The notes below the pieces were generated by a model. That model saw only the letters and a list, made by a program, of their open reading frames with translations, made no database searches and was not told the origin of the DNA. A program made the translations under genes and the position numbers. This document shows, in pieces, positions 49,739 to 60,179 of a DNA stretch of 64,000 nucleotides. Source of the DNA: Oscillospiraceae bacterium (GTDB taxonomy: Bacteria; Bacillota; Clostridia; Oscillospirales; Ruminococcaceae); the NCBI GenBank assembly GCA_009784625.1, contig WRBI01000004.1:37305-101304 (forward strand), read 5' to 3'. Every line of letters starts with the position of its first letter. The stretch's first letter is position 1.

Positions 49739-49832
49739 TGCGCTCACTCCTTAATGAACTTTTAGTATACCACATATCGAAAGATTTTACCAGATGGCAG
49801 GTGCAAATTGCTGAGATTTGCTGCCTGTTCTG

Positions 49833-49861
49833 TTGACTATTTATTCCATAAATGGTAAAAT
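49833..49861 (+). promoter_or_regulatory. Promoter of the chemoreceptor gene
   Basis: TTGACT (49833-49838), 17 bases, TAAAAT (49856-49861), plus strand; about 40 nt leader before the ATG at 49911. Confidence 0.75.
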
Positions 49862-49910
49862 AACAATATATTATTTTACATATTTTACTACTAAAAAGGA
49901 ATGGTAAATT

Positions 49911-51263
49911 ATGAGTATTTCACTAAAAATCAAATTGTGTTTTGCCAGCCTGATTGTTTTATTGTTAATTGCCTGTGCAATGGGAATTGTCAGCTATAAT
50001 GCTGTGCGAAACCAAATGGCCGGAGGTGAAGTGACAGTTAACACCGGGCATATGATGATTGCGTTCGCAGTAATTGCCGCTGTGGCGCTCGCTGTTGCGG
50101 TCTCAATGAATTTGTATTTTTCAAAGCTTTTGTTTGGGTCAATGAAGCTGTGGAACCGGATTATCAGATCTATGGTGTCCACCGGCACGCTTACCATTGA
50201 GGACGCCGACTCAAACGCGCTAAAAAAGCTGAGCAAGCGCAGGGATGAGGTAGGTTTGGTCTCGTTGGCCATTGACGAATTTATATTCATGTGGGTGCGA
50301 AAGACCGGTGCGCTGACCGAGGTTGCAAAAGGCAACCTTGACTGTAACTTCATTCACCGCTCGAAAAACGACACTTTTAGCATCGCGCTGCAAGCGGTGG
50401 TCAACAACCTGGATTCTATGATCCGTGAGATCACCGGCATCTCACACGAAATCAACGAAGACTCGAAAAGATTCGACGTAGACGTCAGCACCATGACCCA
50501 AGGCTCCATCGAACAGACCTCCACCATCCAGCAGCTTTCGCGCTCGGTTGCTGAAATTGCGGACAAGACCGGCGCCAACGCGGAGATGGCGGCGCAGGCT
50601 TCCAGCCTGGCGGTCACCATCAAAGGCAATGCGGAAAAAGGCAGCCGCCAGATGGATGAGATGGTTGCCGCGGTCAACGAGATCAGTGAGTCCAGCCGGA
50701 GCATCGGCAAAGTCATCAAGGTCATCGACGACATCGCTTTCCAGACAAACATTCTTGCGCTCAATGCTGCGGTCGAAGCCGCCCGCGCCGGTCAGCACGG
50801 CAAAGGGTTTGCCGTGGTTGCCGATGAAGTGCGCACACTGGCCGCCAAGAGTTCAGAAGCCGCCAAAGACACCGGCCTGCTCATCTCGAACTCGATTGAG
50901 CGGGCAGAGCGGGGCGCGAAGATCGCGATGGAGACCGCCGAAAGCCTGGCCGGCATCGTATCGGGAATCAATGAGAGCAGTGAGATTGTCAGCGAGATAG
51001 CCGAGTCCTCTAAATCGCAGTCAAGCGGTGTGGCAAAAATCAACAACAGCATCGACCAGATTGCGAATATCGTGCAGCAAAACAGCGAGGCCGCTCAAGA
51101 GATTGCCACATCCAGCCACAGGCTGAGCGCACAGTTCGACCAACTGGACGGCATGTTCGAAAAATTCACCCTGCGCGAGGACAAAGAACCAAACTACAGC
51201 GCTCCGCCCCCGCCCCCGTCCGACTTTAAAATGTCGCTCGCAACCATCTTCAATAAAAAATAA
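49911..51263 (+). CDS. Methyl-accepting chemotaxis protein without a large sensor domain
   Basis: 450 residues. Two transmembrane helices (about 7-29 and 45-66) are separated by only some 15 residues, so there is almost no outside sensor domain. A HAMP-like stretch (70-150) leads to a full signalling domain with the hairpin tip '[21 protein letters not shown]' and '[15 protein letters not shown]', which contacts CheA and CheW. It ends in a Pro-rich linker and a short tail. It may sense membrane state, internal signals or a partner protein. Monocistronic, with own promoter and terminator; no other chemotaxis gene is in the window. Confidence 0.93.
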   Translation: MSISLKIKLCFASLIVLLLIACAMGIVSYNAVRNQMAGGEVTVNTGHMMIAFAVIAAVALAVAVSMNLYFSKLLFGSMKLWNRIIRSMVSTGTLTIEDADSNALKKLSKRRDEVGLVSLAIDEFIFMWVRKTGALTEVAKGNLDCNFIHRSKNDTFSIALQAVVNNLDSMIREITGISHEINEDSKRFDVDVSTMTQGSIEQTSTIQQLSRSVAEIADKTGANAEMAAQASSLAVTIKGNAEKGSRQMDEMVAAVNEISESSRSIGKVIKVIDDIAFQTNILALNAAVEAARAGQHGKGFAVVADEVRTLAAKSSEAAKDTGLLISNSIERAERGAKIAMETAESLAGIVSGINESSEIVSEIAESSKSQSSGVAKINNSIDQIANIVQQNSEAAQEIATSSHRLSAQFDQLDGMFEKFTLREDKEPNYSAPPPPPSDFKMSLATIFNKK

Positions 51264-51279
51264 TAAGAATTTGTTCCCG

Positions 51280-51320
51280 AAAAAGAACCAGCCAGCCATG
51301 CCGGCCAGCTGGTTTTTTTG
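51280..51320. terminator. Bidirectional intrinsic terminator
   Basis: AACCAGC...GCTGGTT stem with inner GGC pairs, flanked by A-rich and T-rich runs (TTTTTTT on the plus side). It separates the chemoreceptor gene from the end of the converging glucan synthase gene. Confidence 0.85.
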
Positions 51321-51324
51321 CGGC

Positions 51325-54300
51325 CTAAATATAGACGACGCGAACCGTATACTCCCCGCCATCCAGCGGGATATTTTCCACAGGTGAGCCGTTTGCTGTC
51401 AGGGATGGCGCTTCTCCGCGCGCAAAGGTGACGCTGAGCTTTGTCCCGCGTATCTCGGCGGTCATTTTCGCTTCATTCCAGTCAGAGGGGAAGCTGGGCG
51501 AAAAGCTTAGGCGTTCCGCCCGGATACGCATCCCGACCAGATCTTCCCACACCGCCCGGTAATACCAGGAAGCCGCGCCGGTGTAGATCGGCCAGCCACC
51601 GCGCCCGGGGGCGGCGGGGTTTGCGTAAATATCGGCCGGGATATAGTACGGCTCAATCTTGTACGCATCGAACAATTCTTTGTGTGCTGCCCGGTTGACC
51701 GGGTTTAACATCTGCAGGATTTTCCAGCCCTCATCGCGTTTGCCCATTCTCAGCAGCGCAATGGCAAACCAGACGGCGGCGTGGGTGTACTGTCCGCCGT
51801 TTTCACGAATCCCCGGCGGGTAAGCCTTGAGGTAACCCGGTTCCTGATGGCTGTCCTGAAAAGGCTCACGAAAGAGCTTGACAATCCGCAGCCGCTCGTC
51901 GACCAGCTGACGATATGCGCTTTCCATCCCGCGGGTCACCCGGTCCTTGTCCGGCATATCGGCCAGCACCGCAAAGCTCTGGGGCAAAAGGTCGATTGAG
52001 CATTCGCGCGAACCGCTCGCGCCCATCGCCTCGCCGTCGTCGAAAAACGCGCGGATATACCACTCGCCATCCCAGCAGAGGTCATCCACCGCTTTTCGCA
52101 AAGCGCCAGCGCGCTCACGGCAGGTTTTGGCCGCGTCTGTGCGGCCGCGCATCTCACAGACCGGGGCAAACGCATCCAGTACCATGGCCAAAAAGATGGC
52201 CAGCCAGACACTTCGGCCCTTGCCCTTTGCGCCCACCCGGCTGAGTCCGTCGTTCCAATCCCCACAGCCGATCAGGGGGAGCCCGCCCTCGCCCAGGTTG
52301 TGCCCCCGCTCAAGCGCCCGCAGGCAGTGGCCAAAAATGTCCTCGCGCAGATCACTTTTCTCCGGCGAGATATACCGTTCAAGGTGACCGTCTGACAGTT
52401 CCTCAGCTTTGAGGTAGGGGATAGAAAGATCGAGAATCGAGTGATCTCCTGTAGCGGTCAGATACTCGGCCACCGCCAGCGGCAGCCAGAGCAGGTCGTC
52501 CGAAAAGCGGGTGCGCACCCCTTTTAACCCGCCCGCCGATTTGGGCAGCGGGTGCCACCAATGGAGGACATCCCCCGCCTCGAATTGAACGGCGGCACAG
52601 CGCAGTATCTGGCGGTGCAAGATTTCAGGGCGGATCAGCCGATAGGCCATCGCGTCCTGAAGCTGATCCCGAAAGCCGTAAGCGCCGCCGCATTGATAGA
52701 ACGCTGTCCGGCCCCAAATCCGGGAGGCCAGAATCTGCTGCGAGCAGGTGTGGTTGATGAACTGATCCAGATGCTTGTCCGGCGTGCTCAGCTGCAAGAT
52801 GTTGACGGCCGGCGGCCGGTCGTCGACTTCCTGTGTCAGCATGGCCAGAGCGCTCGCTTCGGTCGCGCCCCAGGCAAGCACAAAGCGGGCGGTTAGCTCG
52901 CCCTTGGCGGGGAGCGGCAAGGACAGGACAGCGACCGCACACGGGTCGGAGGACGGCTCCAGCCCGCACTCTTTCCACTCTCCGGCCAGAAAAGAAACGC
53001 GGCAGGTCATGAAAGTCAGCGCATCCTCCAGTCCGGGCGCCGAGATGGCCGCGATCGATCGTGGCAGTGTGCTGAATGGGTTGCCCAGCACCAGTGCGCT
53101 GTCTGTCAGCTTTGCCGAAACTTGTCCGGCGTTGTCTCGATTTACACCCAATACCGGTTCTATATAATATGCTATCTTAACATTGCGGGAATTATCGGTT
53201 CGGTTTGTCAATGTGACATCCAGGTATTTTGCGCACCCGCGCCCGGATATGCTGACTTTCAGATGGCTGGATACTCCGCCGTTTTTCCCCTGATAACAGG
53301 CGTCATTTGCAGAGAACGAAGCCCGCGCGCCCAAAGTCAAGTTGTAAAACCGCCCGCCATCGCTGAGAATCAGCGCTTCACCCGTGTTGTCGGTACAGAT
53401 GTCGTTGTACCACGGGGTCAGTTTGTTCTCACGCGCGTTGACTGCCCAGGTATAACCGAGCGCGCTGTCCGAGACCATTGTACCAAAGCTGGGATTGGCC
53501 AGCAGGTGACACCAGGGCAAAGGAGAGGCTTTATCGCAGTAGAATCGCCCATCTTTGAACACTCCGCCGTTCACTGCAAGTTCGGGATCGCCCGGCAGCG
53601 GTTCGGAGGCGAGCGGTAAGAATTCCGCCGGCCGGTAAGGCCGTAAATCACCGCCGCTGATGGCCGGCTTGCCCTTTTCGAAGATATGCCGGGCAACCGC
53701 TCGCAGCAGCGTGATCGTCTCGGCCGGCGTCTGTTCACGGTGCAAAAGGAATACCCCGCCCCGCTCACTCAGGATGCTGGGCACGCTGCAAGTTTTGATT
53801 CGCGCGATCAATTCATCCCGCAGCTCCCCTTGATCATATAGGATAACCAAGTCAAACTCGACTTTACAGCCGCGCAAAAAGGCGTGAATGCGAAGATAGC
53901 TTTCAATTGCTATCAATTGACTGTTCAGCGCATCCTGATCGCTTTGGCTGTCGACTTCAATCAGCGCGATGGGTAAATCCCCCGAAATGCCGATCGGCCA
54001 GAGCCCCCGCTGGCCCAGGCGGTTGGTCGCTTTGGCGGCTGGGTCAACCACATGACTCTGTCCAAACAGCAGCTGGCCCAGGATGTTGCTGCCCAGCCGG
54101 CCTTCCAGTGTATTCCCAAGAAGGGGGGACTTGGCCGCGTTCTTAGCGTCCAGCACGCCCAGCTTTCTCATGGCCACCAATCCGCTGATCCCCTCTTCCT
54201 GCGTGCGAGAGGCGCAGAGGACGAGGGTGGCCGACGTCTGTCCGCCGGCGGGGACCGACAGATCAAGCGAAATGGCACAGCATGCGTCCGGAACGCCGGT

Positions 54301-57300
54301 GCCGCCGCTAAATTGCTTTTTGTAAAAGTTTTTAAGCTCACTTACCCCGCCGGGCGCAGGCATCAGCAGCTCGCGCCGGGTTTCGTAAGAGAACTCTGAA
54401 TCATCCAAAAAGCCGACAGTTAAACAGAAATCTTTTTCATTGTCCCGATCGCGGCGAGAGAAGATCAGCGCGCGCGTGTCCTCGCAGTAACGCACCGACA
54501 CGAACAGCTTGGAGAATGCCGGGTGGGCGGCAAAATCCTGATAAGAGCTGAGAACCGGTTCAAAGTAAACCAACAGCTGGGCCGGCCGCCGCTGGTTGGA
54601 TGGGTTTTTGACCACGATCTGCCGCTGTTCGCAGGAAAGCGTCGGGTGCATGGCGCACCGCATCCCGATCTCGATCCCTTTTTTCTTAGCGTAGTAAGTG
54701 ATCGCGTGCTCCTGATATTCGACCGTGTGATCAGCCTTTTCGTCAAAGAAAGGTGCTTGGGTAGCCGAGAGGGTTGTGTCCGACATCCTGACAAGGGTAA
54801 AGATCCCCTGTGCCCGGCGAAGCAAATCGGTCGAGCGCCGGGTGACGTCCACGTCCCCAAAGCCCATATAACCCGCCCCGGTGTCGGTCAAAACATGGGT
54901 CAACTCGCCGTTGGTCAACAAACTTGCGCGTGGCGATTGCGGGAAGATAGCTTGTCTTTCCTCCTGTATTGTCGGGCGCTCATGCCGCTCGCCCCGGGAC
55001 TCCGCGTTGTGCAGCTCGTCGTAAATAACTGTGTTCTTAGCGATTTTCTCCTGCAAAAACTCACCCGCCGATCGCATATAATGGTTGCGCATAAAGCGCT
55101 TTTGCATCTTGCCGTCTTCCAGTGCGTTGAGGGAGGAGACCATGCTCATCCCGATGTGGTGGGCCATATAGTTTCGGACAACAGCCAGCCCCTCTTTGCC
55201 CACCCGCTCTTCGGTAAAGTCGACCGCCTCAAAAAACCCGTACCGGCCGTAAACCCCAAGCTTGTGCAGCCGGCCCAAGTTCCCCATCGCCGAGTTCGGG
55301 TTTTGCGAGATGGTCAAAAAAGTCGAGTAAGGCGAGATGACCAGTTCCTTGTCCAGATACCGCTTGACCCCGATCTTCTGTACCCCGTGTGCCTTGTACT
55401 GGTAGTTGAGGTTGTTGTCGAAAGCGTAAAACGCGCTCTCACTGATCCCCCAGGGCACGCCGCGCTCTCTAACCCGCCGTTTTTGGCAGTACAAACAGTA
55501 AATCAGCGCTTCGCTGAGCAGTGACCCTTCATATACAGGGAGTAGAAGATGCGGCATATAATACTCAAAGGTGGTGCCTGTCCAACTGACCGCCCCGGCG
55601 TAATAACCGGCCCGAGACATGGTGCGGATAAGTGAGCCCCAGTGCTTTTTGCCCACAATCTTTCGGGCGACTGCGTAGTAACTGGTCAGCCGCGCCTCGC
55701 TGAGCAGGAAGTCGTAATGGGATTCACTCAGCTTGCCTGTGTCGGCGTCGTACCCAATCGAGAACAGGTTTTTCTTCTTATTGTAGAAGACGGTCAGGTC
55801 ACACTCGTCGATGATCTTTTCAACCCGCGCGATCAGCCCGGCCATCTCCGGCTTTTCGCGCGAAAACTCCCGCAGCCCTTCGGCCAGCGCGACCAGCGAG
55901 CAGATAAAGTTGCCGCTGTCTACACTTGAAATAAACTCGGGCTTTAGGGTGTCCAGTGTGATGGTGTCGTACCAGTTGTAAAGGTTGCCCTGCCAGGTTT
56001 TAAGCTTCTCAAGGCTGGATACTGTCCGCTCAACGCGGGTGTAAAGCCCATCCGTGTCAATAAAGTCAAAATCCCGCGCGGCCAGGATGGACAGCAGCAT
56101 CATCCCGATATTGGTCGGCGAAGTGCGTGTGGCCACCCGATAAACGGGGGACTGCTGGATGTTGTCCGGCGGCAAGAAATGATTGGCAGCGTTCGCGAAA
56201 TCCTCGTAGTACCGCCACATGGCCGCGTTGTAAGAAATCAGCGCGTCCCTCTGTTCGGAAGATAAGCTGACCTTGTCCTCACGGGAGGGCCGGGCGCTGA
56301 TCAGCGCCGCGGGAATCAGTAAAACAAACGCGATCCCGACAATGCTGAGCGCGGAACTGAGCGCCAAAACCAGAAACGCGATCCCCAGAAGCTGGGCCGC
56401 CCAAAACCGCCCGACAAGGCTGCCAAGCGTGACTTTGGCCGCTTCGCTCTGTGCGGCGGTTGTCCACTCAAGCATCTTCTTGCGGGAAATATAAGTCCGC
56501 CAAAGGGATCGAAAGACCGCGTCCAACGTGATCAAACTCTGAGCGGGCAGCATAATCAGCAAAAAACAGCCCTGCCCAAGCAGTTCAAAAGCGTGGGGAA
56601 GTGTGCGGGTGAAAAACTTTTGCGAAAGGGTGTGAAATCCGCCCGAAGCCAGCGAGAAAAGCGAGGCCCAAAGGGAGGGGAACATCACCCCCAAAAGACC
56701 GCTGACCGCCAAAAACACCTTGACCCAGCCCCCGCTGAGCAAAGCGGCAATCAGGCAGGCAAAGCAGACGGCCGGGGTGATCGACCGGCGCAGGTTGTCG
56801 GCCAGCTTATACCGATCCAGCGGGCGGATAGGGTTTTGGTAAGCCAGACCGGCCACCCGGTACCGCCTGCCAATAAATTTTAAGTTTTGCCAGTCCCCGC
56901 GGATCCAGCGGTGGAGTCGGCTCAGCCAGCCGCCCATTCCGGATGGGGCGTTGTCGGTCATCTCCACGTCGGATACAAACCCGGCCCGCAGATACGCGCC
57001 CTCCAGGATATCGTGGCTGAGAATCTGGTTTTCCGGGAACCGGCGGGAGAGCAGTGCGTGGAAGACATCCACGTCGATCAGCCCCTTGCCGGCAAAGATG
57101 CTCTCGCCAAAAAGGTCTTGATAAAAGTCTTTTTCGTGGGTATCGTAAGCGGTCACCCCGCCGCATCCGCTCATCACCCGCGAGAAGGGGGTGGCCTTTG
57201 CGCTGCGCAGGTCAAGGCTCATTTTGGGCGCAAGGATTCCGTACCCCTCGCTCACAACCCCATCCTGTCCGATGACCGGCCGGTTCAGTGGATGAATAGC

Positions 57301-58743
57301 CGCGCAGACCAGCGTTTGTGCGCACTCGTAAAGCAGGTTGGTGTCCGCGTCCAGCGCGATGATATATTTAAATTCGCGCAGAACATCCCGCTCGCCCACA
57401 AAGGTGTGTACCCCGGCCTTTTCGCCTTTGGTAAAGCGGATAAATTCGGTGATCGCGCCCCGCTTGCGCTCCCATCCGCTGTATTTCTTTTGGGTCTTGT
57501 TCCAGGTTCTCGCCCGCAAAAAGAGCATGAAGCGGTTGTCGTGTTCCCGGTTTAGCGTCTCGATCAGCTTTTTGACCGCCGCTACCTGAGCGTCGTCCTT
57601 CTCGTCGGTCGGGTAATCCCACTCCTTAAAATCGGCGAGCACACAGTAAAAGAGATCGGGGTCCGAGTTGGAGTAATAGAGCTGACAAAGCCGGTCGGAA
57701 AGCGCCGAAATTTGCGCCGACCCCGGCAAAAGGGTGGAGACGAGCACGACCGACTTTGGCTTTTCAGTAATTTTTTTGGGATCCATCCGAGGGATAAAAT
57801 CGGGGGATATCCCGGCGGTCGCGCATTGCCAGATCGGTGTGCGCAGTATTTCCCAAATCGGCAAAAAACAGAGCAGGCCAACCCAGGCCCGCCCGGTCAG
57901 CCAGCCGATCAAGGCAGACAACAAAACCGGCAAAACCGCCCCGGAGATCAGTGCAAACCCGCCTTTTCGCCGTCTTGGCCGTGTAATGGCGGGGTGATGC
58001 AATATTGAATATCCTATATGCTCATTAGCGCCAGTTTTTTCCGCACACCCGTCAAGCATTGCCTGCGCTATGTTTACTTCGGGTTTGCGCTCTTTTGCCG
58101 CAATTCTGGCGATCAGGTGACGGTAATAATTTCGGCTTTCCGCATCCATTTGCGGGTAGACGCCGGTGGGGTCTTGCCTCAGGATTTGCTCAACCTGTGA
58201 ACAGTTATAGACGATTTCGTCAAAGTCGATGGCGGTCAGTTTGCTCATTCCGACTACCGCGTAGCGGATCATCTCTTCACTTCGGGTTTCAAAACAAGCC
58301 AGATAGGCCATCCGCAGCAGAACCGCTTTGACCGCGGTTGGTATAAACCCGAACTGGCTTTCGCTTATGTGTCCGGCCCGCTCGGCTCCGCGCAGGATCT
58401 CGGTCATGCTCTCGTCGTCCAGGCTGGGCATAGCGGCGGGCAGGACAACCTCAAACATGGCGTAAAACCGCGAAAGCTCACCGGGCATCGCCCGTTTGGC
58501 CAGATGGTTTATATCCTTGATTGACTGCTTGCACTCTTTTTCGAGAACGTAATAATTGTCGCAAAGCCACTCGTCAACCGGGTGCTGGGTGGCATGTTGG
58601 TTCACTTTTTGGTAGTGTGCGCGCATCCGGGTGGTCATAGAGCGCAGACCCCGACAAATTTTGGCGGGGGTCAGGTTATTTTTTGCTTTCACGGCGTTCT
58701 CGGCCAATACGCTTATGTTCAGATTTCCTGCCTTATTGCTCAT
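51325..58743 (-). CDS. Cyclic beta-1,2-glucan synthase (NdvB/Cgs type, GT84-GH94)
   Basis: 2472 residues, the largest gene here. Order: a helical N-terminal part; a membrane pair near 265-305; a glycosyltransferase-84 domain (about 320-680) with 'VLVSTLLPGSA', the metal motif 'ALDADTNLLY', 'EGAYLRAGFVSDVEMTDN' and HRWIRGDW; several membrane helices (about 680-850); a glycoamylase-like domain (about 950-1250); and two GH94-like sections, the last holding catalytic 'GCGDWNDGLSRVG' and 'YGFRDQLQDAMA'. Such enzymes initiate, elongate, trim and cyclise beta-1,2-glucan from UDP-glucose. Start ATG 58743 follows GGAGGG. Slightly shorter than proteobacterial Cgs (around 2800). No exporter (NdvA) is adjacent. 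Family certain; product inferred. Confidence 0.9.
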   Translation of the reverse strand: MSNKAGNLNISVLAENAVKAKNNLTPAKICRGLRSMTTRMRAHYQKVNQHATQHPVDEWLCDNYYVLEKECKQSIKDINHLAKRAMPGELSRFYAMFEVVLPAAMPSLDDESMTEILRGAERAGHISESQFGFIPTAVKAVLLRMAYLACFETRSEEMIRYAVVGMSKLTAIDFDEIVYNCSQVEQILRQDPTGVYPQMDAESRNYYRHLIARIAAKERKPEVNIAQAMLDGCAEKTGANEHIGYSILHHPAITRPRRRKGGFALISGAVLPVLLSALIGWLTGRAWVGLLCFLPIWEILRTPIWQCATAGISPDFIPRMDPKKITEKPKSVVLVSTLLPGSAQISALSDRLCQLYYSNSDPDLFYCVLADFKEWDYPTDEKDDAQVAAVKKLIETLNREHDNRFMLFLRARTWNKTQKKYSGWERKRGAITEFIRFTKGEKAGVHTFVGERDVLREFKYIIALDADTNLLYECAQTLVCAAIHPLNRPVIGQDGVVSEGYGILAPKMSLDLRSAKATPFSRVMSGCGGVTAYDTHEKDFYQDLFGESIFAGKGLIDVDVFHALLSRRFPENQILSHDILEGAYLRAGFVSDVEMTDNAPSGMGGWLSRLHRWIRGDWQNLKFIGRRYRVAGLAYQNPIRPLDRYKLADNLRRSITPAVCFACLIAALLSGGWVKVFLAVSGLLGVMFPSLWASLFSLASGGFHTLSQKFFTRTLPHAFELLGQGCFLLIMLPAQSLITLDAVFRSLWRTYISRKKMLEWTTAAQSEAAKVTLGSLVGRFWAAQLLGIAFLVLALSSALSIVGIAFVLLIPAALISARPSREDKVSLSSEQRDALISYNAAMWRYYEDFANAANHFLPPDNIQQSPVYRVATRTSPTNIGMMLLSILAARDFDFIDTDGLYTRVERTVSSLEKLKTWQGNLYNWYDTITLDTLKPEFISSVDSGNFICSLVALAEGLREFSREKPEMAGLIARVEKIIDECDLTVFYNKKKNLFSIGYDADTGKLSESHYDFLLSEARLTSYYAVARKIVGKKHWGSLIRTMSRAGYYAGAVSWTGTTFEYYMPHLLLPVYEGSLLSEALIYCLYCQKRRVRERGVPWGISESAFYAFDNNLNYQYKAHGVQKIGVKRYLDKELVISPYSTFLTISQNPNSAMGNLGRLHKLGVYGRYGFFEAVDFTEERVGKEGLAVVRNYMAHHIGMSMVSSLNALEDGKMQKRFMRNHYMRSAGEFLQEKIAKNTVIYDELHNAESRGERHERPTIQEERQAIFPQSPRASLLTNGELTHVLTDTGAGYMGFGDVDVTRRSTDLLRRAQGIFTLVRMSDTTLSATQAPFFDEKADHTVEYQEHAITYYAKKKGIEIGMRCAMHPTLSCEQRQIVVKNPSNQRRPAQLLVYFEPVLSSYQDFAAHPAFSKLFVSVRYCEDTRALIFSRRDRDNEKDFCLTVGFLDDSEFSYETRRELLMPAPGGVSELKNFYKKQFSGGTGVPDACCAISLDLSVPAGGQTSATLVLCASRTQEEGISGLVAMRKLGVLDAKNAAKSPLLGNTLEGRLGSNILGQLLFGQSHVVDPAAKATNRLGQRGLWPIGISGDLPIALIEVDSQSDQDALNSQLIAIESYLRIHAFLRGCKVEFDLVILYDQGELRDELIARIKTCSVPSILSERGGVFLLHREQTPAETITLLRAVARHIFEKGKPAISGGDLRPYRPAEFLPLASEPLPGDPELAVNGGVFKDGRFYCDKASPLPWCHLLANPSFGTMVSDSALGYTWAVNARENKLTPWYNDICTDNTGEALILSDGGRFYNLTLGARASFSANDACYQGKNGGVSSHLKVSISGRGCAKYLDVTLTNRTDNSRNVKIAYYIEPVLGVNRDNAGQVSAKLTDSALVLGNPFSTLPRSIAAISAPGLEDALTFMTCRVSFLAGEWKECGLEPSSDPCAVAVLSLPLPAKGELTARFVLAWGATEASALAMLTQEVDDRPPAVNILQLSTPDKHLDQFINHTCSQQILASRIWGRTAFYQCGGAYGFRDQLQDAMAYRLIRPEILHRQILRCAAVQFEAGDVLHWWHPLPKSAGGLKGVRTRFSDDLLWLPLAVAEYLTATGDHSILDLSIPYLKAEELSDGHLERYISPEKSDLREDIFGHCLRALERGHNLGEGGLPLIGCGDWNDGLSRVGAKGKGRSVWLAIFLAMVLDAFAPVCEMRGRTDAAKTCRERAGALRKAVDDLCWDGEWYIRAFFDDGEAMGASGSRECSIDLLPQSFAVLADMPDKDRVTRGMESAYRQLVDERLRIVKLFREPFQDSHQEPGYLKAYPPGIRENGGQYTHAAVWFAIALLRMGKRDEGWKILQMLNPVNRAAHKELFDAYKIEPYYIPADIYANPAAPGRGGWPIYTGAASWYYRAVWEDLVGMRIRAERLSFSPSFPSDWNEAKMTAEIRGTKLSVTFARGEAPSLTANGSPVENIPLDGGEYTVRVVYI

Positions 58744-59185
58744 CTTTCCCTCCGAAATCAGCGCGATCAAGATTATGGTCGACGAACTTCAAAAGTAGCG
58801 GCCAAGTGGAAAAAAAGGCCACAAGGCTGGTCGGTTTTTAAATTCAGTGACTATTGCCGTCAAATGCCGTTCGCCATGCCACAGAGGCTTAGCGCCGGCG
58901 ACTCGCCGCTGTTAATATCTTACAGCTTAGTGTTAACCCGCCATAGGGCAAAAATTCAAAGCTGCTGACTTTGGACGCATTTTTCTTGCCTGCGCGTCGA
59001 ATATAGCCGCGAAAAAGAAGAAACCGGCAAAAGCCGGCTGCCGGAGTACCCACGCCGCCAGCACCCGGTATAAATTGGGCGCATAATATGGGGCGAAAGG
59101 CGTTTTGCCCCAAAACAAAACAAGGGACAAAGCTTTTGCAACATACATAAATGTAGAATCAGACCGACGAAAGGAGCTAAAGAAA

Positions 59186-59929
59186 TTGGAATACAGGAAG
59201 AAGGATATGTATCTCCAAGCGGAAAGGGAAACAAGCAACGGATGGATGCGTGTTGGCAGCCAGCCCCTGCCCGCCGCCCCGCAGCCAGAAGAGCCGCAGC
59301 CTGTGCTTGTACCAACACCCAGAGCAGAACAAGCGCCGCAGCCCATGCCAATGCCCAGAGCAGAGCAGGCGACACAGCCCATGCCAATGCCAAGAGCAGA
59401 GCAAGCGCCGCAGCCCATGCCGATGCCCAGAGCAGAGCAAGCGCCGCAGCCCATGCCGATGCCCAGAGCAGAGCAAGCGCCGCAGCCTATGCCGATGCCC
59501 AGAGCAGAGCAAGCGCGGCAGCCCATGCCAATGCCCAGAGCAGAGCAAGCGCCGCAGCCCATGCCAATGCCCAGAGCAGAGCAGGCGCCGCAGCCTATGC
59601 CAATGCCCAGAGCAGAATCGACCACTACCGCCGCTGTCGCGAACTTCAGAACAGAGGTGCGAGCGACGGCCATTTCCGCGCCGGCGACCAGGGAAGAGCG
59701 CCCAGCCCCAAGCGTTCCCGTGCCGGCCATGACCGCCCCAATCCAGACGGTGGCCGTCCCTCCGCAGGAAAGCGAGGGGTGTGGCTATTGTGTCACGCTG
59801 GGAATGGCTTACATCCCAATGCAAGTGTGGGGAAATCTCTACACACCTGAGGATGGCTTTGCCCGCGGCACCATCTTCGAAGAGCTGGACCTGCCGTTTG
59901 TCGGGAAGGGGGATTGCCGCCATGACTGA
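59186..59929 (+). CDS. cotJA: CotJA-like spore coat protein with a Pro/Met-rich repeat region
   Basis: 247 residues from the TTG at 59186 (AAAGGAG nine bases upstream); ATG 59207 is also possible. The last ~40 residues are the CotJA domain ('MAYIPMQVWGNLYTPEDGFARGTIFEELDLPFVG'-like block, split here by family consensus into AYIPxQxW, LYxPxE, RGTxFxELDxPF). Ahead of it are eight copies of AEQAPQPMPMPR (59324-59611) and a Thr/Pro/Ala linker with a Cys pair (CGYC). Ordinary CotJA proteins are short, so the repeat extension is unusual. It heads the cotJ operon, overlapping cotJB by eight bases. The 440 bp upstream (58744-59185) hold no gene; a CATAATATG box near 59082 might belong to a sporulation-sigma promoter. 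Confidence 0.8.
   Translation: MEYRKKDMYLQAERETSNGWMRVGSQPLPAAPQPEEPQPVLVPTPRAEQAPQPMPMPRAEQATQPMPMPRAEQAPQPMPMPRAEQAPQPMPMPRAEQAPQPMPMPRAEQARQPMPMPRAEQAPQPMPMPRAEQAPQPMPMPRAESTTTAAVANFRTEVRATAISAPATREERPAPSVPVPAMTAPIQTVAVPPQESEGCGYCVTLGMAYIPMQVWGNLYTPEDGFARGTIFEELDLPFVGKGDCRHD
59324..59611 (+). repeat. 36-bp tandem coding repeat (eight units)
   Basis: Eight 36-bp units encode AEQAPQPMPMPR with only a few substitutions (AEQAT and AEQAR variants, and CCT/CCC, CCG/CCA third-base changes). The near-identity at DNA level indicates recent expansion; copy number may vary between strains. The repeat also keeps several other frames open on both strands, which I do not treat as genes. Confidence 0.95.
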
Positions 59930-60179
59930 GCGCCAACTACTGCTTAAACGGGTACAGATCTGCGACTTTGCGCTAAACGATGCTGCCCTGTTCCTGGACA
60001 CTCATCCCGAAGACGCCGATGCCTTGGCCTATTACAAGCGGCAGCTTGAGTCGCGCATGGCCGTGGTCGCGGACTTTGAAGAAAAGTTTGGGCCGCTGAC
60101 CAAAGGCGCGTATGACGGCGGCCCGCGCTGGCGCTGGGTAGATGACCCCTGGCCCTGGCAGACAGAGGAGGAGAAGTAA
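59922..60179 (+). CDS. cotJB: Spore coat protein CotJB
   Basis: 85 residues. 'QLLLKRVQICDFALNDAALFLDTHPEDADALAYY' and the C-terminal 'GPLTKGAYDGGPRWRWVDDPWPWQ' are the CotJB family pattern. It is an inner coat component that needs CotJC for assembly in Bacillus subtilis. The ATG at 59922 overlaps the cotJA stop; its stop overlaps the cotJC start by one base, so the three are one operon. Confidence 0.93.
   Translation: MTERQLLLKRVQICDFALNDAALFLDTHPEDADALAYYKRQLESRMAVVADFEEKFGPLTKGAYDGGPRWRWVDDPWPWQTEEEK

Noticed and set aside
58933..60001. Long minus-strand reading frames opposite cotJA (Cys/Gly/Ala-rich repeats)
   Set aside because: They are by-products of the 36-bp repeat, which keeps several frames open; the plus frame ends in a recognisable CotJA domain and joins cotJB.
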